Positions 1-7,616 of a DNA stretch of 64,000 nt are shown in pieces. How positions within the stretch are numbered: position 1 is the stretch's first letter; the number at the start of each line of letters is the position of its first letter. The stretch comes from Shewanella indica (GTDB lineage: Bacteria; Pseudomonadota; Gammaproteobacteria; Enterobacterales; Shewanellaceae). Made by a program: the position numbers and the translations under genes. The notes under the pieces are model-generated. The model saw only the letters and a program-made list of their open reading frames with translations, had not been told where the DNA came from and ran no database searches. The stretch lies in NCBI RefSeq assembly GCF_002836975.1, contig NZ_NIJK01000029.1, positions 124,001 through 188,000 on the forward strand, in the 5' to 3' direction.

Positions 1-201
1 TCCAGCCATTGGAAACAAGTTAAAACACCAACAAAGTGATATGAATCAATAAGAGGGAAAAAATTTACACCATAGTCAAAACCGACTAAACGGATAAAAA
101 GCTCAGCTCACTGCGGCGAGAATGTCGGCGTGGCCAGGCGCGAGGAAACCAGAGCAACCAGGATATGCTGCTCCGGTGATAAAATAAGAACGGTTTCTGT
201 A

Positions 202-681
202 TCAGGCAAACCTGTCATCAGAGAGGGTTTGCAGTGGATCTTTGCCCTGTTCATACCAACCATCACGGGTATTTTGCACGCAATCAAATGCCTGAATATA
301 AGGTTTGATATCTATGATGGGAGTGCCATTGAGCATATCGATCCCCTTAACATGGATACGGTTGCCCTCTAAACGGTCAATTTCCAGTATCGACAGGCCT
401 ATGGGATTAGGGCGCTTGGGTGAGCGGGTTGCAAATACACCACGCAATTGATTATCGAGAAAAGGTTTAACCTTGAGTGCTCCCTGCTTACATTGATGCA
501 GATGAAACAGCACATAAACATGGGAAAAACCATCGAGGTCGGCCAACCCTTCGGCGTAGTCGGGATGGATCACCAAGACCCCTTGGTTATCGGCGACCTT
601 GCTGCCCTGGATCGGCATATTGGCCAATTCTGTGTACTGGGTTTCGGCATGGCCTATGGCGGTAAAGCTGACAACTTGCAT
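202..681 (-). CDS. Short TrmO/TsaA-family tRNA methyltransferase
   Basis: A 159-residue protein of the TrmO/YaeB (UPF0066) family, which methylates N6 of threonylcarbamoyl-adenosine at position 37 of tRNAs reading ACY codons, using S-adenosylmethionine. Visible signatures are GFSHVYVLFHLH (residues 51-62) and RSPKRPNPIG (86-95), both typical of the family's small beta-barrel fold. E. coli TrmO is about 235 residues with an extra C-terminal domain; this copy has only the core, like the short forms of many other bacteria and archaea. The ATG at 681 follows a CGGAG ribosome site. The next gene upstream is on the same strand about 80 bp away, so the pair may be co-transcribed. Family is clear. 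Exact substrate is inferred, and the missing C-terminal domain leaves room for another role. Confidence 0.8.
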   Translation of the reverse strand: MQVVSFTAIGHAETQYTELANMPIQGSKVADNQGVLVIHPDYAEGLADLDGFSHVYVLFHLHQCKQGALKVKPFLDNQLRGVFATRSPKRPNPIGLSILEIDRLEGNRIHVKGIDMLNGTPIIDIKPYIQAFDCVQNTRDGWYEQGKDPLQTLSDDRFA

Positions 682-760
682 AACAACTCCGTTGCAAATA
701 CAGAGTTGCAGTCTACCTCAAGGCTCAGAGGGGATCCTCAAGACAACTCACATTCCCGCC

Positions 761-1519
761 TCAGGGAACGCTGAGCAAGGTTTCTTCATCAAAGTACTTC
801 TGCCTCAGACGCCGCCCCTCTTCCGAGCTCAAAACACGGTTGAGCACAGCCTGAAAGTCACTCACCAATTGTGCAGGGATACCGGCACTGAATGCAAAAC
901 ACAAAGGCTTATGACTGACCTCAAGCAAAGGCGCCATCATGTCCGGTTCATAGCCTTGCCGTTTAAGGGTACTCACCAAGGTTAATCGGTTGCTGGACAA
1001 CAAATTGGCTCGGCCACTACTGAGCACCCTAATCGCCTGCTCCAGGCTGCTGGTACGCACCAACAAGCCGGGATTAAAACCATGACTCAATAGCAACTGC
1101 TCACCCACATCATCTCTGACTGCCACCACCACTAGCCGCTTGGCGTCATCCAGGCGGGTTAATCTCGGCGCCATCTGTTTAAATGCATACAGATTTAACT
1201 CCAAAGTGCCCAGACTGCAGGCCCATTGAAACAGGGGAACCCTGGCATCTATGCGGGCCGTGGAAAACAACACCACGTTATCGCGGCTTGCCAACAGGTA
1301 GTAGCCTCTGGCCCATGGCAATATCTCTATGGGTTGCGGCTCAACCGCCATCTCCCGCCAAACAAGATGCAAAATGTCGGTTGTGAATCCGGAAACCTGA
1401 CCCTGTCCCAAACTAAAATTGTAGGGAGGGTATTCTTCAGTGAGATACCTGAGCTGGCTCAGATCCGCAGCCGCCAGCACACTGCAACAATAGAGCAATA
1501 GCGGAAAAAGTAAGCGCAT
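761..1519 (-). CDS. Periplasmic solute-binding protein, family 3 type
   Basis: A 252-residue exported protein resembling bacterial extracellular solute-binding proteins of family 3. An N-terminal signal peptide (RLLFPLLLYCCSVLAAAD) is followed by a typical start of the fold, YLTEEYPPYNFSLGQGQ, then GFTTDILHLVW. No permease or ATPase gene is nearby, so it is probably one of the many orphan binding proteins of Shewanella, sensing or scavenging an amino acid or similar small molecule rather than serving an adjacent ABC transporter. The start at 1519 was chosen over an in-frame codon at 1537 because it places the hydrophobic stretch at the N-terminus behind a G-rich ribosome site. The ligand cannot be told from sequence. 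Confidence 0.75.
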   Translation of the reverse strand: MRLLFPLLLYCCSVLAAADLSQLRYLTEEYPPYNFSLGQGQVSGFTTDILHLVWREMAVEPQPIEILPWARGYYLLASRDNVVLFSTARIDARVPLFQWACSLGTLELNLYAFKQMAPRLTRLDDAKRLVVVAVRDDVGEQLLLSHGFNPGLLVRTSSLEQAIRVLSSGRANLLSSNRLTLVSTLKRQGYEPDMMAPLLEVSHKPLCFAFSAGIPAQLVSDFQAVLNRVLSSEEGRRLRQKYFDEETLLSVP

Positions 1520-1537
1520 AACTACCCCCCCGGACAA

Positions 1538-2033
1538 CTATATCTATAGGAAGGACCTCTGCAGGTCTTCAGTGCTATGCCTTGAGTGCCAATGGTTGTG
1601 CACGCCACTCTCGACAGAAAGAAGGTCACGAGGATTTACTCGCGCCCAGCTTAAGTGTTGTCAAAGGTGGTTCAACATACAAACCCGGGTTTCAATGCTT
1701 ATTAACTCATTGTATTTATATATTTTTTAACAAAACCATTCGAAAGGAAAGTCCTCACATCCAGCAAGCCACGTCAGCAGCTCACCAAAGGCTTGCATTA
1801 TTTTTCACGACGCCTTCACCTAAAGGCTCTCAAAATGTCGATTTACCCCCTTAAAATCGCGTTTTAAGCACTTATCAAAGTCATGATTTTAAAAGTTTTA
1901 TTTTTAGTGATATTCCAGAGTGCCGATGTTAGCCTGCAAAGATTATTGGGAAGGCGCAAACCAACCCCATATTTGCCTGCCTAGGCAGAGTTCGCCGAAA
2001 GAGGTAGCGCCCTCCCTGATTAAAGGAAGCCGT
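1538..2033. other. Intergenic region upstream of qnrA
   Basis: About 500 bp separate the divergently transcribed solute-binding gene from qnrA. The middle and right parts (roughly 1690-1920) are A+T rich and likely hold the qnrA promoter, but no convincing -35/-10 pair stands out. A perfect 12-bp palindrome CTGCCTAGGCAG lies at 1977-1988. An open frame continues upstream of the qnrA ATG to about 1920 in the same phase, but the strong ribosome site just before 2034 argues it is untranslated leader. No LexA box was recognised. Reported cold-shock induction of chromosomal qnrA in S. algae makes a long leader here plausible; that link is inference. Confidence 0.5.
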
Positions 2034-2690
2034 ATGGATATTATCGATAAAGTTTTTCAACAAGAGGATTTCTCACGCCAGGATTTGAGTGACAGCCGTT
2101 TTCGCCGCTGCCGCTTCTATCAGTGTGACTTCAGCCACTGTCAGCTAAGGGATGCCAGTTTCGAGGATTGCAGTTTCATTGAAAGCGGTGCCGTTGAAGG
2201 GTGCCACTTCAGCTATGCCGATCTGCGCGATGCCAGTTTCAAGGCTTGCCGTCTGTCTTTGGCTAACTTCAGCGGTGCCAACTGCTTTGGCATAGAGTTC
2301 AGGGAATGCGATCTCAAGGGCGCCAACTTTTCCCGGGCCCGCTTTTACAATCAAGTCAGCCATAAAATGTACTTTTGTGCGGCTTATATCTCAGGCTGCA
2401 ACCTGGCCTATGCCAATTTGAGTGGCCAATGCCTGGAAAAGTGCGAGCTGTTTGAAAATAACTGGAGCAATGCCAATCTCAGCGGTGCTTCCTTGATGGG
2501 CTCCGACCTCAGCCGCGGCACCTTCTCCCGCGACTGTTGGCAACAGGTCAATCTGCGGGGCTGTGACCTGACCTTTGCCGATCTGGATGGACTCGATCCC
2601 AGGCGGGTCAACCTCGAGGGGGTCAAGATCTGTGCCTGGCAACAGGAGCAACTGTTAGAGCCTCTGGGGATAATAGTGCTTCCGGATTAG
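2034..2690 (+). CDS. qnrA: Quinolone-resistance pentapeptide-repeat protein QnrA
   Basis: A 218-residue pentapeptide-repeat protein that protects DNA gyrase and topoisomerase IV from quinolones by folding into a right-handed beta-helix that mimics DNA. The sequence matches QnrA over its whole length from memory, including the start MDIIDKVFQQEDFSRQ, the end QEQLLEPLGIIVLPD and the single glycine hinge region. Length equals that of the family. The ATG at 2034 follows AAAGGAAG with 4-5 bases spacing; 38 in-frame upstream codons are considered untranslated. Possible allele-defining residues are Arg39, Ala116, Ala127 and Ile213, but the allele number cannot be assigned here. No IS, integrase or plasmid gene flanks it, as expected for the native S. 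algae locus. A 14-bp palindrome (2749-2762) lies downstream. Confidence 0.96.
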   Translation: MDIIDKVFQQEDFSRQDLSDSRFRRCRFYQCDFSHCQLRDASFEDCSFIESGAVEGCHFSYADLRDASFKACRLSLANFSGANCFGIEFRECDLKGANFSRARFYNQVSHKMYFCAAYISGCNLAYANLSGQCLEKCELFENNWSNANLSGASLMGSDLSRGTFSRDCWQQVNLRGCDLTFADLDGLDPRRVNLEGVKICAWQQEQLLEPLGIIVLPD

Positions 2691-2833
2691 CCTGAAGGCA
2701 ACTTAAGAGGCAAATATCACTTGAGTTCCGCGCTGCAACAGGGCAGATTCTGCTATAGCAGAGCATTACCGCAGGAATGCCGTTTTCTCTGCTGCCGCAG
2801 CCGACGTTATACCTTCCCTTCAAAGGAGGCATT

Positions 2834-3133
2834 ATGAAGACTCAACTGCACGCCGAGCTGGCTCAGGTCAAGCGCTCTTTGGCAATCACCCAACTACTGG
2901 GAGCACCAGGCATCTTACTCATAGGTTTGGCACTCTATGGCCTGGTTATCGCCGAAGGAGATGCCTTCATCCAGGCGCTCAATAATCCTATCAATTGCTA
3001 TCTATTAATCGCCATTGGCTCGGCCATCACGCTCTGGGAAGCATTAAAGATTATTAAGCTCTCCAAAAAACAAACTCAGCTTCTCAAACAACTCGATGAA
3101 TGTAATGAGTTGTCGGAAAAGGAAAACGCTTGA
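2834..3133 (+). CDS. Small two-helix membrane protein, unknown function
   Basis: A 99-residue protein not recognised as a named family. It has an N-terminal amphipathic stretch, two hydrophobic helices (about residues 18-38, LLGAPGILLIGLALYGLVIA, and 55-72), and a charged Lys/Glu-rich C-terminal tail that could form a short coiled coil in the cytoplasm. The start at 2834 has a near-perfect ribosome site, AAAGGAGG, five to six bases upstream; an in-frame codon at 2777 lacks one. It lies 143 bp after qnrA and 41 bp before the HNH gene on the same strand, so it may share a transcript with the latter. No function is proposed. Confidence 0.75.
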   Translation: MKTQLHAELAQVKRSLAITQLLGAPGILLIGLALYGLVIAEGDAFIQALNNPINCYLLIAIGSAITLWEALKIIKLSKKQTQLLKQLDECNELSEKENA

Positions 3134-3174
3134 TGCTGAAAAACACCTAATGAATTAGACATATAGGAGAAATA

Positions 3175-3609
3175 ATGGAATTAGAGATCCAAGTTACTTT
3201 TCGCACAGGAGACAGCATAAGAACCCGACGCTACAAGAGTGAACAAGGTGCCTTACGGGGCATTTGGAAATGGCTCAACAAGCATCAGGAGCAGGGAGAT
3301 ATTCAAGCCAGCTTCTTTTCCCCCGAACAGGGCCACCGCATCTTTACACAACCAGAGCAGCTCAGTGAATTTGAGCCCCAAACCATAGATAACTTTTATC
3401 AATCCAGGGCTTGGCTAGCGCTCAGATATCAGGTGCTGCAAACTCACGAGCACAGATGTGCAAAGTGTAACCGTACTAAAGCCGAACACAATATAGTGCT
3501 GCATGTTGACCATGTACTACCTCGCAGCAAACACAAAGACAAGGCATTAGATATCAATAATCTGCAAATACTCTGTGAAGAGTGCAACCTGGGGAAGTTG
3601 GACAGATGA
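3175..3609 (+). CDS. HNH endonuclease-like protein
   Basis: A 144-residue protein with a C-terminal HNH nuclease domain of the McrA-like type. The zinc-binding cysteine pairs are CAKC (95-98) and CEEC (134-137); the catalytic core is the VDHVLPRS segment (Asp112-His113), followed by Asn near 128-129 and Asn138. The N-terminal half (1-75), beginning MELEIQVTFRTGDSIRT, is not a domain I recognise. The ATG is preceded by AGGAG at the right distance. No methyltransferase or restriction partner is adjacent, so it is not an evident restriction-modification gene. It may be a host repair-type nuclease or a solitary defence gene. Whether it cuts DNA is inferred from the intact motif only. Confidence 0.8.
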   Translation: MELEIQVTFRTGDSIRTRRYKSEQGALRGIWKWLNKHQEQGDIQASFFSPEQGHRIFTQPEQLSEFEPQTIDNFYQSRAWLALRYQVLQTHEHRCAKCNRTKAEHNIVLHVDHVLPRSKHKDKALDINNLQILCEECNLGKLDR

Positions 3610-3840
3610 TTTATTGTTCAGTAAATCACCCGTCAAAAAAAACAACTCATTTACCGCTCAGAAACAAAGCTGCTAACATTCAAAGTTGGGCAAAGCACGT
3701 AATTTTATAAAAAATATAAGTCAACAACATAGACAAAAATCAGCTTTCAACCAGGCATTCTCTCAAGCTTAGGTTTTTGAAAGCATACTTTTAAGTACTC
3801 AGCAGCAGACACATGAGTAACAACATACGGAAATTTGCAT

Positions 3841-4164
3841 ATGAAAAATATAATAATTGCGGTCTTTTTAACCGGACTAGTAGCTTGCAGCTCTACGCCA
3901 ACAGCCATGGTTTTCGACGGCAGCAGTGCAGAATCCACCCAACGAGGTGTTATTAGTATCATGAGAACATTAAATTCTCATGACAAACAGGAATTCGTGA
4001 TGGCCTTGATGAAAATCCAACATGCCGAATTCGACAGTCCTCTGGCCGCGATGAAACACTCAGATCAAGCGGGTCAAATTGACTTTGCCCTGGTGGGTAA
4101 AAAAATCGATGGACTCACCTTAGAGCAAGTGCTCAAACTTGCACAAAAACCAAGCAACAGGTAA
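3841..4164 (+). CDS. Small lipoprotein, DUF6694-like
   Basis: A 107-residue predicted outer- or inner-membrane lipoprotein. The signal peptide ends in the lipobox LVAC with lipidated Cys16, followed by SSTP. The mature part contains the VFDGSSAEST start, a helical HDKQEFVMALMKIQ segment and the C-terminal DGLTLEQVLKLAQ segment, the layout I associate with the DUF6694 family of small gammaproteobacterial lipoproteins of unknown role. The ATG at 3841 was chosen over a TTG two codons earlier because it gives a canonical signal sequence. A rho-independent-like hairpin follows at 4230-4254. Near-identical 16-bp sequences flank the gene (3663-3678 and 4174-4189), see findings. Confidence 0.75.
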   Translation: MKNIIIAVFLTGLVACSSTPTAMVFDGSSAESTQRGVISIMRTLNSHDKQEFVMALMKIQHAEFDSPLAAMKHSDQAGQIDFALVGKKIDGLTLEQVLKLAQKPSNR

Positions 4165-4229
4165 AAACTGCACAACAAAGCCGCTAACACGTTAGATAAT
4201 AATGGCGCGCATCAGCAGTTATCCCGACA

Positions 4230-4254
4230 CAAAGAGCCATATTTTGGCTCTTTG
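4230..4254 (+). terminator. Hairpin downstream of lipoprotein gene
   Basis: Perfect 10-bp inverted repeat CAAAGAGCCA / TGGCTCTTTG with a five-base loop, 66 bp after the lipoprotein stop. The T-tract on the plus strand is short and interrupted, so termination efficiency is uncertain. Confidence 0.6.
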
Positions 4255-4508
4255 TTGCAGTTGGAGGCGGGAGTCTACCGGAAGTTCTGATTGAGTAAGC
4301 ATGTCTATAGCACTCCTTGCCAGGTATGAGTATCTTCTCATGCCACCAAACCAAGCTCAGTTTAGTAAGACATTGAGAGTTAGAGGTTAATTATCCAACA
4401 GCAAGTATTGAATACTGTCGGGCGCAGTGTTGCCTCTACTGCTATTATCGGCTGAAACAGCAAAAACAGGGCATAAGTCACAGTTCCCCTATCATGAATG
4501 GCAGGCTC

Positions 4509-4517
4509 TGCTATAAT
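4509..4517 (+). promoter_or_regulatory. Extended -10 promoter for rlhA
   Basis: TG-C-TATAAT is a perfect extended -10 hexamer located 45 bp before the rlhA ATG. No good -35 hexamer lies 16-18 bp upstream, which is acceptable for extended -10 promoters. Confidence 0.55.
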
Positions 4518-4561
4518 TTGTGCCCGAAATTTCTCAGCCAATTCCAGACGAGCGGTAAGTC

Positions 4562-6487
4562 ATGTCCACTACAGGTGTTGAACTCTTTAATCCCGGCCAA
4601 CAGACACAAGCCCCTGCTGCGGCCCCCAAGCAAATGGTGCAATTGGCCGATAACAAGTTAGAGCTGATGGCGCCGGCCAAGAATGCCGACTTCGGTATTG
4701 AGGCCATTCGCCACGGGGCAGATGCGGTCTATATTGGCGGCCCGGCGTTTGGTGCCCGTCATACCGCCGGTAACAGCATAGAGGACATTACCCGCCTTTG
4801 TGAGTTTGCCCATAGATATCACGCTCAGGTATTTGTCACCATCAATACCATATTGCTGGACGATGAACTGGAAGAAGCCAGGCGCCTGATCTGGGCGGTG
4901 TACGAGGCAGGTGCCGATGCCATTATTGTGCAGGACCTGGGGCTGCTTGAGCTGGACTTGCCCCCAATTGCACTGCACGCCAGTACTCAGATGGATAATC
5001 GGGTTCCGGCCAAAGTCGCCTTTCTCGAGCATGTGGGCTTTTCTCAGGTAGTGTTGGCGCGGGAGCTGAGCCTGAGCCAAATTCGCGCCGTGGCCGCCGA
5101 GACCAAGATGCGACTTGAGTTCTTTATCCATGGCGCCCTGTGCGTGGCCTACAGCGGCCAATGCTATATCAGTGAAGCCTACACAGACCGCAGTGCCAAC
5201 CGCGGCGAATGCTCACAACAATGCCGGATGCCGGGTAATCTCAAGACCCGCCAGGGCGACATTATTGCCAGCAACGACCATATGCTGTCGCTGAAGGACA
5301 ACAACCAGACAGATAACCTCGAAGCGCTGATCGACGCCGGGATCCGCTCCTTCAAGATAGAGGGCCGACTCAAGGACCTCAGCTACGTCAAGAATGTTAC
5401 CGCTCACTACCGCCAGCAACTGGATGCCATCATGGCGCGTCGGCCCGAGTTTGAACCCTCGTCCCACGGCCGCTGCAGCTACAGCTTCACCCCGGATCCT
5501 GACAAGAGCTTTAACCGCGGCAAGACGGACTACTTTGTCAATGAGCGCAAGGCGGACATCGGCGACTTCCGCACCCCGAAATACTTGGGAATAGAGGTCG
5601 GCAAAGTCAGCAAGATAGGCAAAGACTTTATCCAGGTCGACTCGGATACCGAGTTCCACAACGGTGATGGCCTGGGCTTCTTCGCCGCCAATTATCAAAA
5701 GGCCAGATTGTCGGATGACAAGCTGACAGGTTTTCGGGTCAACCGCGCCGAGGGCAACACCCTGTATCTAAAAAACATGCCGAAAGATCTCTATGTCGGT
5801 GCCACCTTGTATCGCAACAAAGATCAAGCCTTTGAAGCCCTGCTGGCCAAAGAGTCTGCCGAGCGCACCCTGTTGGTGGACTTCAGCCTCAGCAATACCC
5901 AGACAGGTCTGGCGCTGACCGCCGCCGACCGTCATGGCCATCAGGCGACAGTGACCGCTGACTTCGAAAAACAGCAAGCCAAGGATATTGGCCGCAACCG
6001 TGAATCACTCGGCAAGCATCTCGCCAAGCTGGGCAATAGCGATTTTCGTCTCGGACAGGTAGATTTGGGCGATGCCGAAGCCGTTTTTGTACCGGCATCC
6101 ATCATCAATGGCCTGCGCCGTGATGCCGTTGCAGCCCTGGACGAAGCGCGCATTCAGGGGTATCAAAGACCCACGCCCTGGATACGGGACGATAGCGCCC
6201 GCTTCCCGCAGCGCAGCCTGACCTATCTTGGCAATGTGGCCAACCAAAAAGCCAAGGACTTCTATACCCGTCACGGGGTGGTATCCATCCGTGATGCCTA
6301 TGAAGTGCGGCCGGTGAAAGGCGATGCGCCTTTGATGATCACCAAACACTGCATACGTTACAGCTACAACATGTGCCCCAAAGAAGTGCCGGGGATCAAG
6401 GCTGAGCCGCTGGAGATGGAGCTGGGTGGCAAGCAGTTCAAGCTGGTGTTCGACTGCCATAAGTGTGAAATGCTGTTGGTAGGTTAA
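4562..6487 (+). CDS. rlhA: 23S rRNA 5-hydroxycytidine C2501 synthase RlhA
   Basis: A 641-residue U32-peptidase-family protein matching E. coli RlhA (YdcP, about 653 residues), which hydroxylates C2501 of 23S rRNA using prephenate-dependent, iron-linked chemistry. Order of parts: U32 TIM-barrel-like domain with KLELMAPAKNADFGIEAI and DAVYIGGPAFGARH (about 32-70), the family Cys cluster in CVAYSGQCYIS and RGECSQQCRMP (about 195-225), then the DUF3656 region and a C-terminal CxxC-type segment, FDCHKCEMLLVG. The first 30 residues are a Gln/Ala-rich extension. The gene is followed after 10 bp by a PH-domain gene, so the two probably share a transcript. The identity rests on strong remembered similarity throughout and intact Cys residues. 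Confidence 0.93.
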   Translation: MSTTGVELFNPGQQTQAPAAAPKQMVQLADNKLELMAPAKNADFGIEAIRHGADAVYIGGPAFGARHTAGNSIEDITRLCEFAHRYHAQVFVTINTILLDDELEEARRLIWAVYEAGADAIIVQDLGLLELDLPPIALHASTQMDNRVPAKVAFLEHVGFSQVVLARELSLSQIRAVAAETKMRLEFFIHGALCVAYSGQCYISEAYTDRSANRGECSQQCRMPGNLKTRQGDIIASNDHMLSLKDNNQTDNLEALIDAGIRSFKIEGRLKDLSYVKNVTAHYRQQLDAIMARRPEFEPSSHGRCSYSFTPDPDKSFNRGKTDYFVNERKADIGDFRTPKYLGIEVGKVSKIGKDFIQVDSDTEFHNGDGLGFFAANYQKARLSDDKLTGFRVNRAEGNTLYLKNMPKDLYVGATLYRNKDQAFEALLAKESAERTLLVDFSLSNTQTGLALTAADRHGHQATVTADFEKQQAKDIGRNRESLGKHLAKLGNSDFRLGQVDLGDAEAVFVPASIINGLRRDAVAALDEARIQGYQRPTPWIRDDSARFPQRSLTYLGNVANQKAKDFYTRHGVVSIRDAYEVRPVKGDAPLMITKHCIRYSYNMCPKEVPGIKAEPLEMELGGKQFKLVFDCHKCEMLLVG

Positions 6488-6497
6488 GGAGAAAAAT

Positions 6498-6872
6498 ATG
6501 GGATTTTTAAATGCCTTGATGGGCAATGCCAGTGAAGTGGATCTGGATAAACTCAACGAAGAACTGGCGCCTATTATGGCCGACAGCGAACAGTTGCAGC
6601 TGGCCTATAAACTGGTACGCGACATCTTTGTCTTCACCAACAAGCGCCTGATCTTAATAGATAAACAAGGCATGACCGGCAAGAAAGTGAGTTATCACTC
6701 CATCCCCTACAAGGCGATAGTACACTTTGAAGTGGAAACCGCCGGGCGCTTCGATATGGATGCCGAACTCAGGCTGTGGATCTCAGGCCAGACAGAGCCC
6801 CTGGTCAAAGAGCTAAAACGCGGCACTGATGTGGTGGGTATTCAAAAGACCATAGCCAAATTCACGCTCTGA
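6498..6872 (+). CDS. Bacterial PH-domain protein
   Basis: A 124-residue protein made almost entirely of a bacterial pleckstrin-homology (bPH) fold. Typical features are DIFVFTNKRLILIDKQG (about 48-64), where newly made proteins of this group have strands two to four, and IPYKAIVHFEVE further on. Length fits the family, whose function is unsettled; some members associate with membranes or stress responses. It starts 10 bp after the rlhA stop, behind AAGGAG, so it is probably the second gene of that operon. A degraded fragment of a second copy lies at 22965-23057. Confidence 0.85.
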   Translation: MGFLNALMGNASEVDLDKLNEELAPIMADSEQLQLAYKLVRDIFVFTNKRLILIDKQGMTGKKVSYHSIPYKAIVHFEVETAGRFDMDAELRLWISGQTEPLVKELKRGTDVVGIQKTIAKFTL

Positions 6873-7052
6873 GGTTAAAAAGGGAAGGATTCCCCCTCAC
6901 CTATTGACTCGAAATGGACGTATTTACTGTGACTGTTTCGCTGGAGCGCCCTGCAAAGAATGTTAAATTGGGAGGGATTAGGGGTAGGCAAGACGAGTGT
7001 TTGCACCGAACACCAACCAAGGCAAAAGTGTGTAACGCCTTATTTTAGCCAC

Positions 7053-7078
7053 AAAAAAAACCGACTCAAGGTCGGTTT
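7053..7078 (-). terminator. Terminator, repeat copy 1 (distal)
   Basis: On the minus strand: AAACCGAC, five-base loop, GTCGGTTT, followed by eight T in all. This is the last and strongest of three identical-stem terminators behind tRNA-Leu. Confidence 0.85.
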
Positions 7079-7192
7079 CGGCTCTCTCTAAGAGAGATGG
7101 TACCAGAGGTCGGAGCGACGGGGCTGGCCTTCCAACCGACACGCGCGTGGCGCAATAACCTGCCCAAACCTACCCAGACCTGACTCGGAGCT

Positions 7193-7223
7193 AAAAACGA
7201 AAAAACCGACTCAAGGTCGGTTT
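7193..7223 (-). terminator. Terminator, repeat copy 2
   Basis: Same 8-bp stem and loop as copy 1 (7203-7223), followed on the minus strand by a T-run broken by CG. Confidence 0.8.
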
Positions 7224-7351
7224 CGACTCTCTCTAAGAGAGAGATGGTACCAGAGGTCGGAGCGACGGGGCTGGCCTTCCAGCCGACACGCGCGTGGCGC
7301 AATAACCTGCCCAAACCTACCCAGACCTACCCAGACCTGACTCGGAGCTAA

Positions 7352-7380
7352 AAACGAAAAAACCGACTCAAGGTCGGTTT
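7352..7380 (-). terminator. Terminator, repeat copy 3 (tRNA-proximal)
   Basis: Same stem (7360-7380), 20 bp past the tRNA 3' end on the minus strand, with a T-run broken by CG. Confidence 0.8.
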
Positions 7381-7399
7381 CTGCTCTCTCTAAGAGAGA

Positions 7400-7486
7400 T
7401 GGTACCAGAGGTCGGACTCGAACCGACACGCTTTTAAGGGCGGGGGATTTTGAATCCCCTGTGTCTACCAATTTCACCACTCTGGC
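7400..7486 (-). tRNA. tRNA-Leu(CAA)
   Basis: An 87-base class II tRNA. The acceptor stem pairs GCCAGAG with CTCTGGT (first pair G-U), discriminator A, and the CCA tail is encoded. The D arm contains GGTAGACAC; the anticodon stem-loop GGGATTCAAAATCCC carries anticodon CAA, which reads UUG; a long variable arm (GCCCTTAAAAGC) marks it as leucine; the T arm is GTCGGTTCGAGTCCGAC. It is transcribed alone from a good promoter at 7533-7560 and followed by three repeated terminators. Confidence 0.96.
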
Positions 7487-7532
7487 ACATTTAGATTGTT
7501 TCGCGACGATGTCTCATCGGCGAGTGAACGGA

Positions 7533-7560
7533 ATTATACCTGTGCTCACTTCAATGGCAA
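7533..7560 (-). promoter_or_regulatory. Sigma-70 promoter of tRNA-Leu
   Basis: On the minus strand TTGCCA (7560-7555) and a perfect TATAAT (7538-7533) are separated by 16 bp. Transcription would begin near 7526, about 40 bases before the mature tRNA. Confidence 0.75.
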
Positions 7561-7616
7561 GCGCTTTACGAGCCTGTTTACCAAAATCCTGTTCGGTTGG
7601 ACAAAATTCGCTCTGA

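Larger units (their letters stand above)
4165..4561. other. Intergenic region with terminator hairpin and rlhA promoter
   Basis: Nearly 400 bp without a gene. It holds the hairpin at 4230-4254 and, near the right end, the extended -10 element TGCTATAAT (4509-4517), which would start transcription near 4524 and give rlhA a leader of roughly 38 bases. The middle stretch, about 4260-4500, shows no open frame or repeat I can support. Confidence 0.5.
6873..7399. repeat. Tandem tRNA-Leu 3'-end/terminator repeats
   Basis: Downstream of the minus-strand tRNA-Leu gene, a unit containing a terminator stem, a CTCTCTAAGAGAG-type hairpin and a copy of the last 17 bases of the tRNA (including its CCA end) is repeated. 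Terminator cores start at 7061, 7206 and 7363, giving unit lengths of 145 and 157 bp; the 12-bp difference is a duplicated ACCCAGACCT stretch plus one GA. tRNA-end copies lie at 7098-7114 and 7245-7261, matching the true end at 7400-7416. A second match to the tRNA T-arm (7134-7144 and 7282-7291) completes a T-stem with an enlarged loop. The left part, 6873-7050, has no feature I can support. The layout is like the rtT repeats after E. coli tyrT. Confidence 0.85.

Noticed and set aside
1920..2033. N-terminal extension of QnrA by 38 codons
   Set aside because: The known family begins at MDIIDKVF and AAAGGAAG stands at the right distance before that ATG.
4174..4210. Integron attC site near GTTAGAT
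   Set aside because: The opposite core site (RYYYAAC) and the long imperfect palindrome of an attC are missing, and no integrase is present.
7066..7480. Open frames of 82 and 89 codons on the minus strand across the tRNA-Leu repeats
   Set aside because: They translate the tRNA gene and its repeats; the repeated peptide simply mirrors the DNA repeat.
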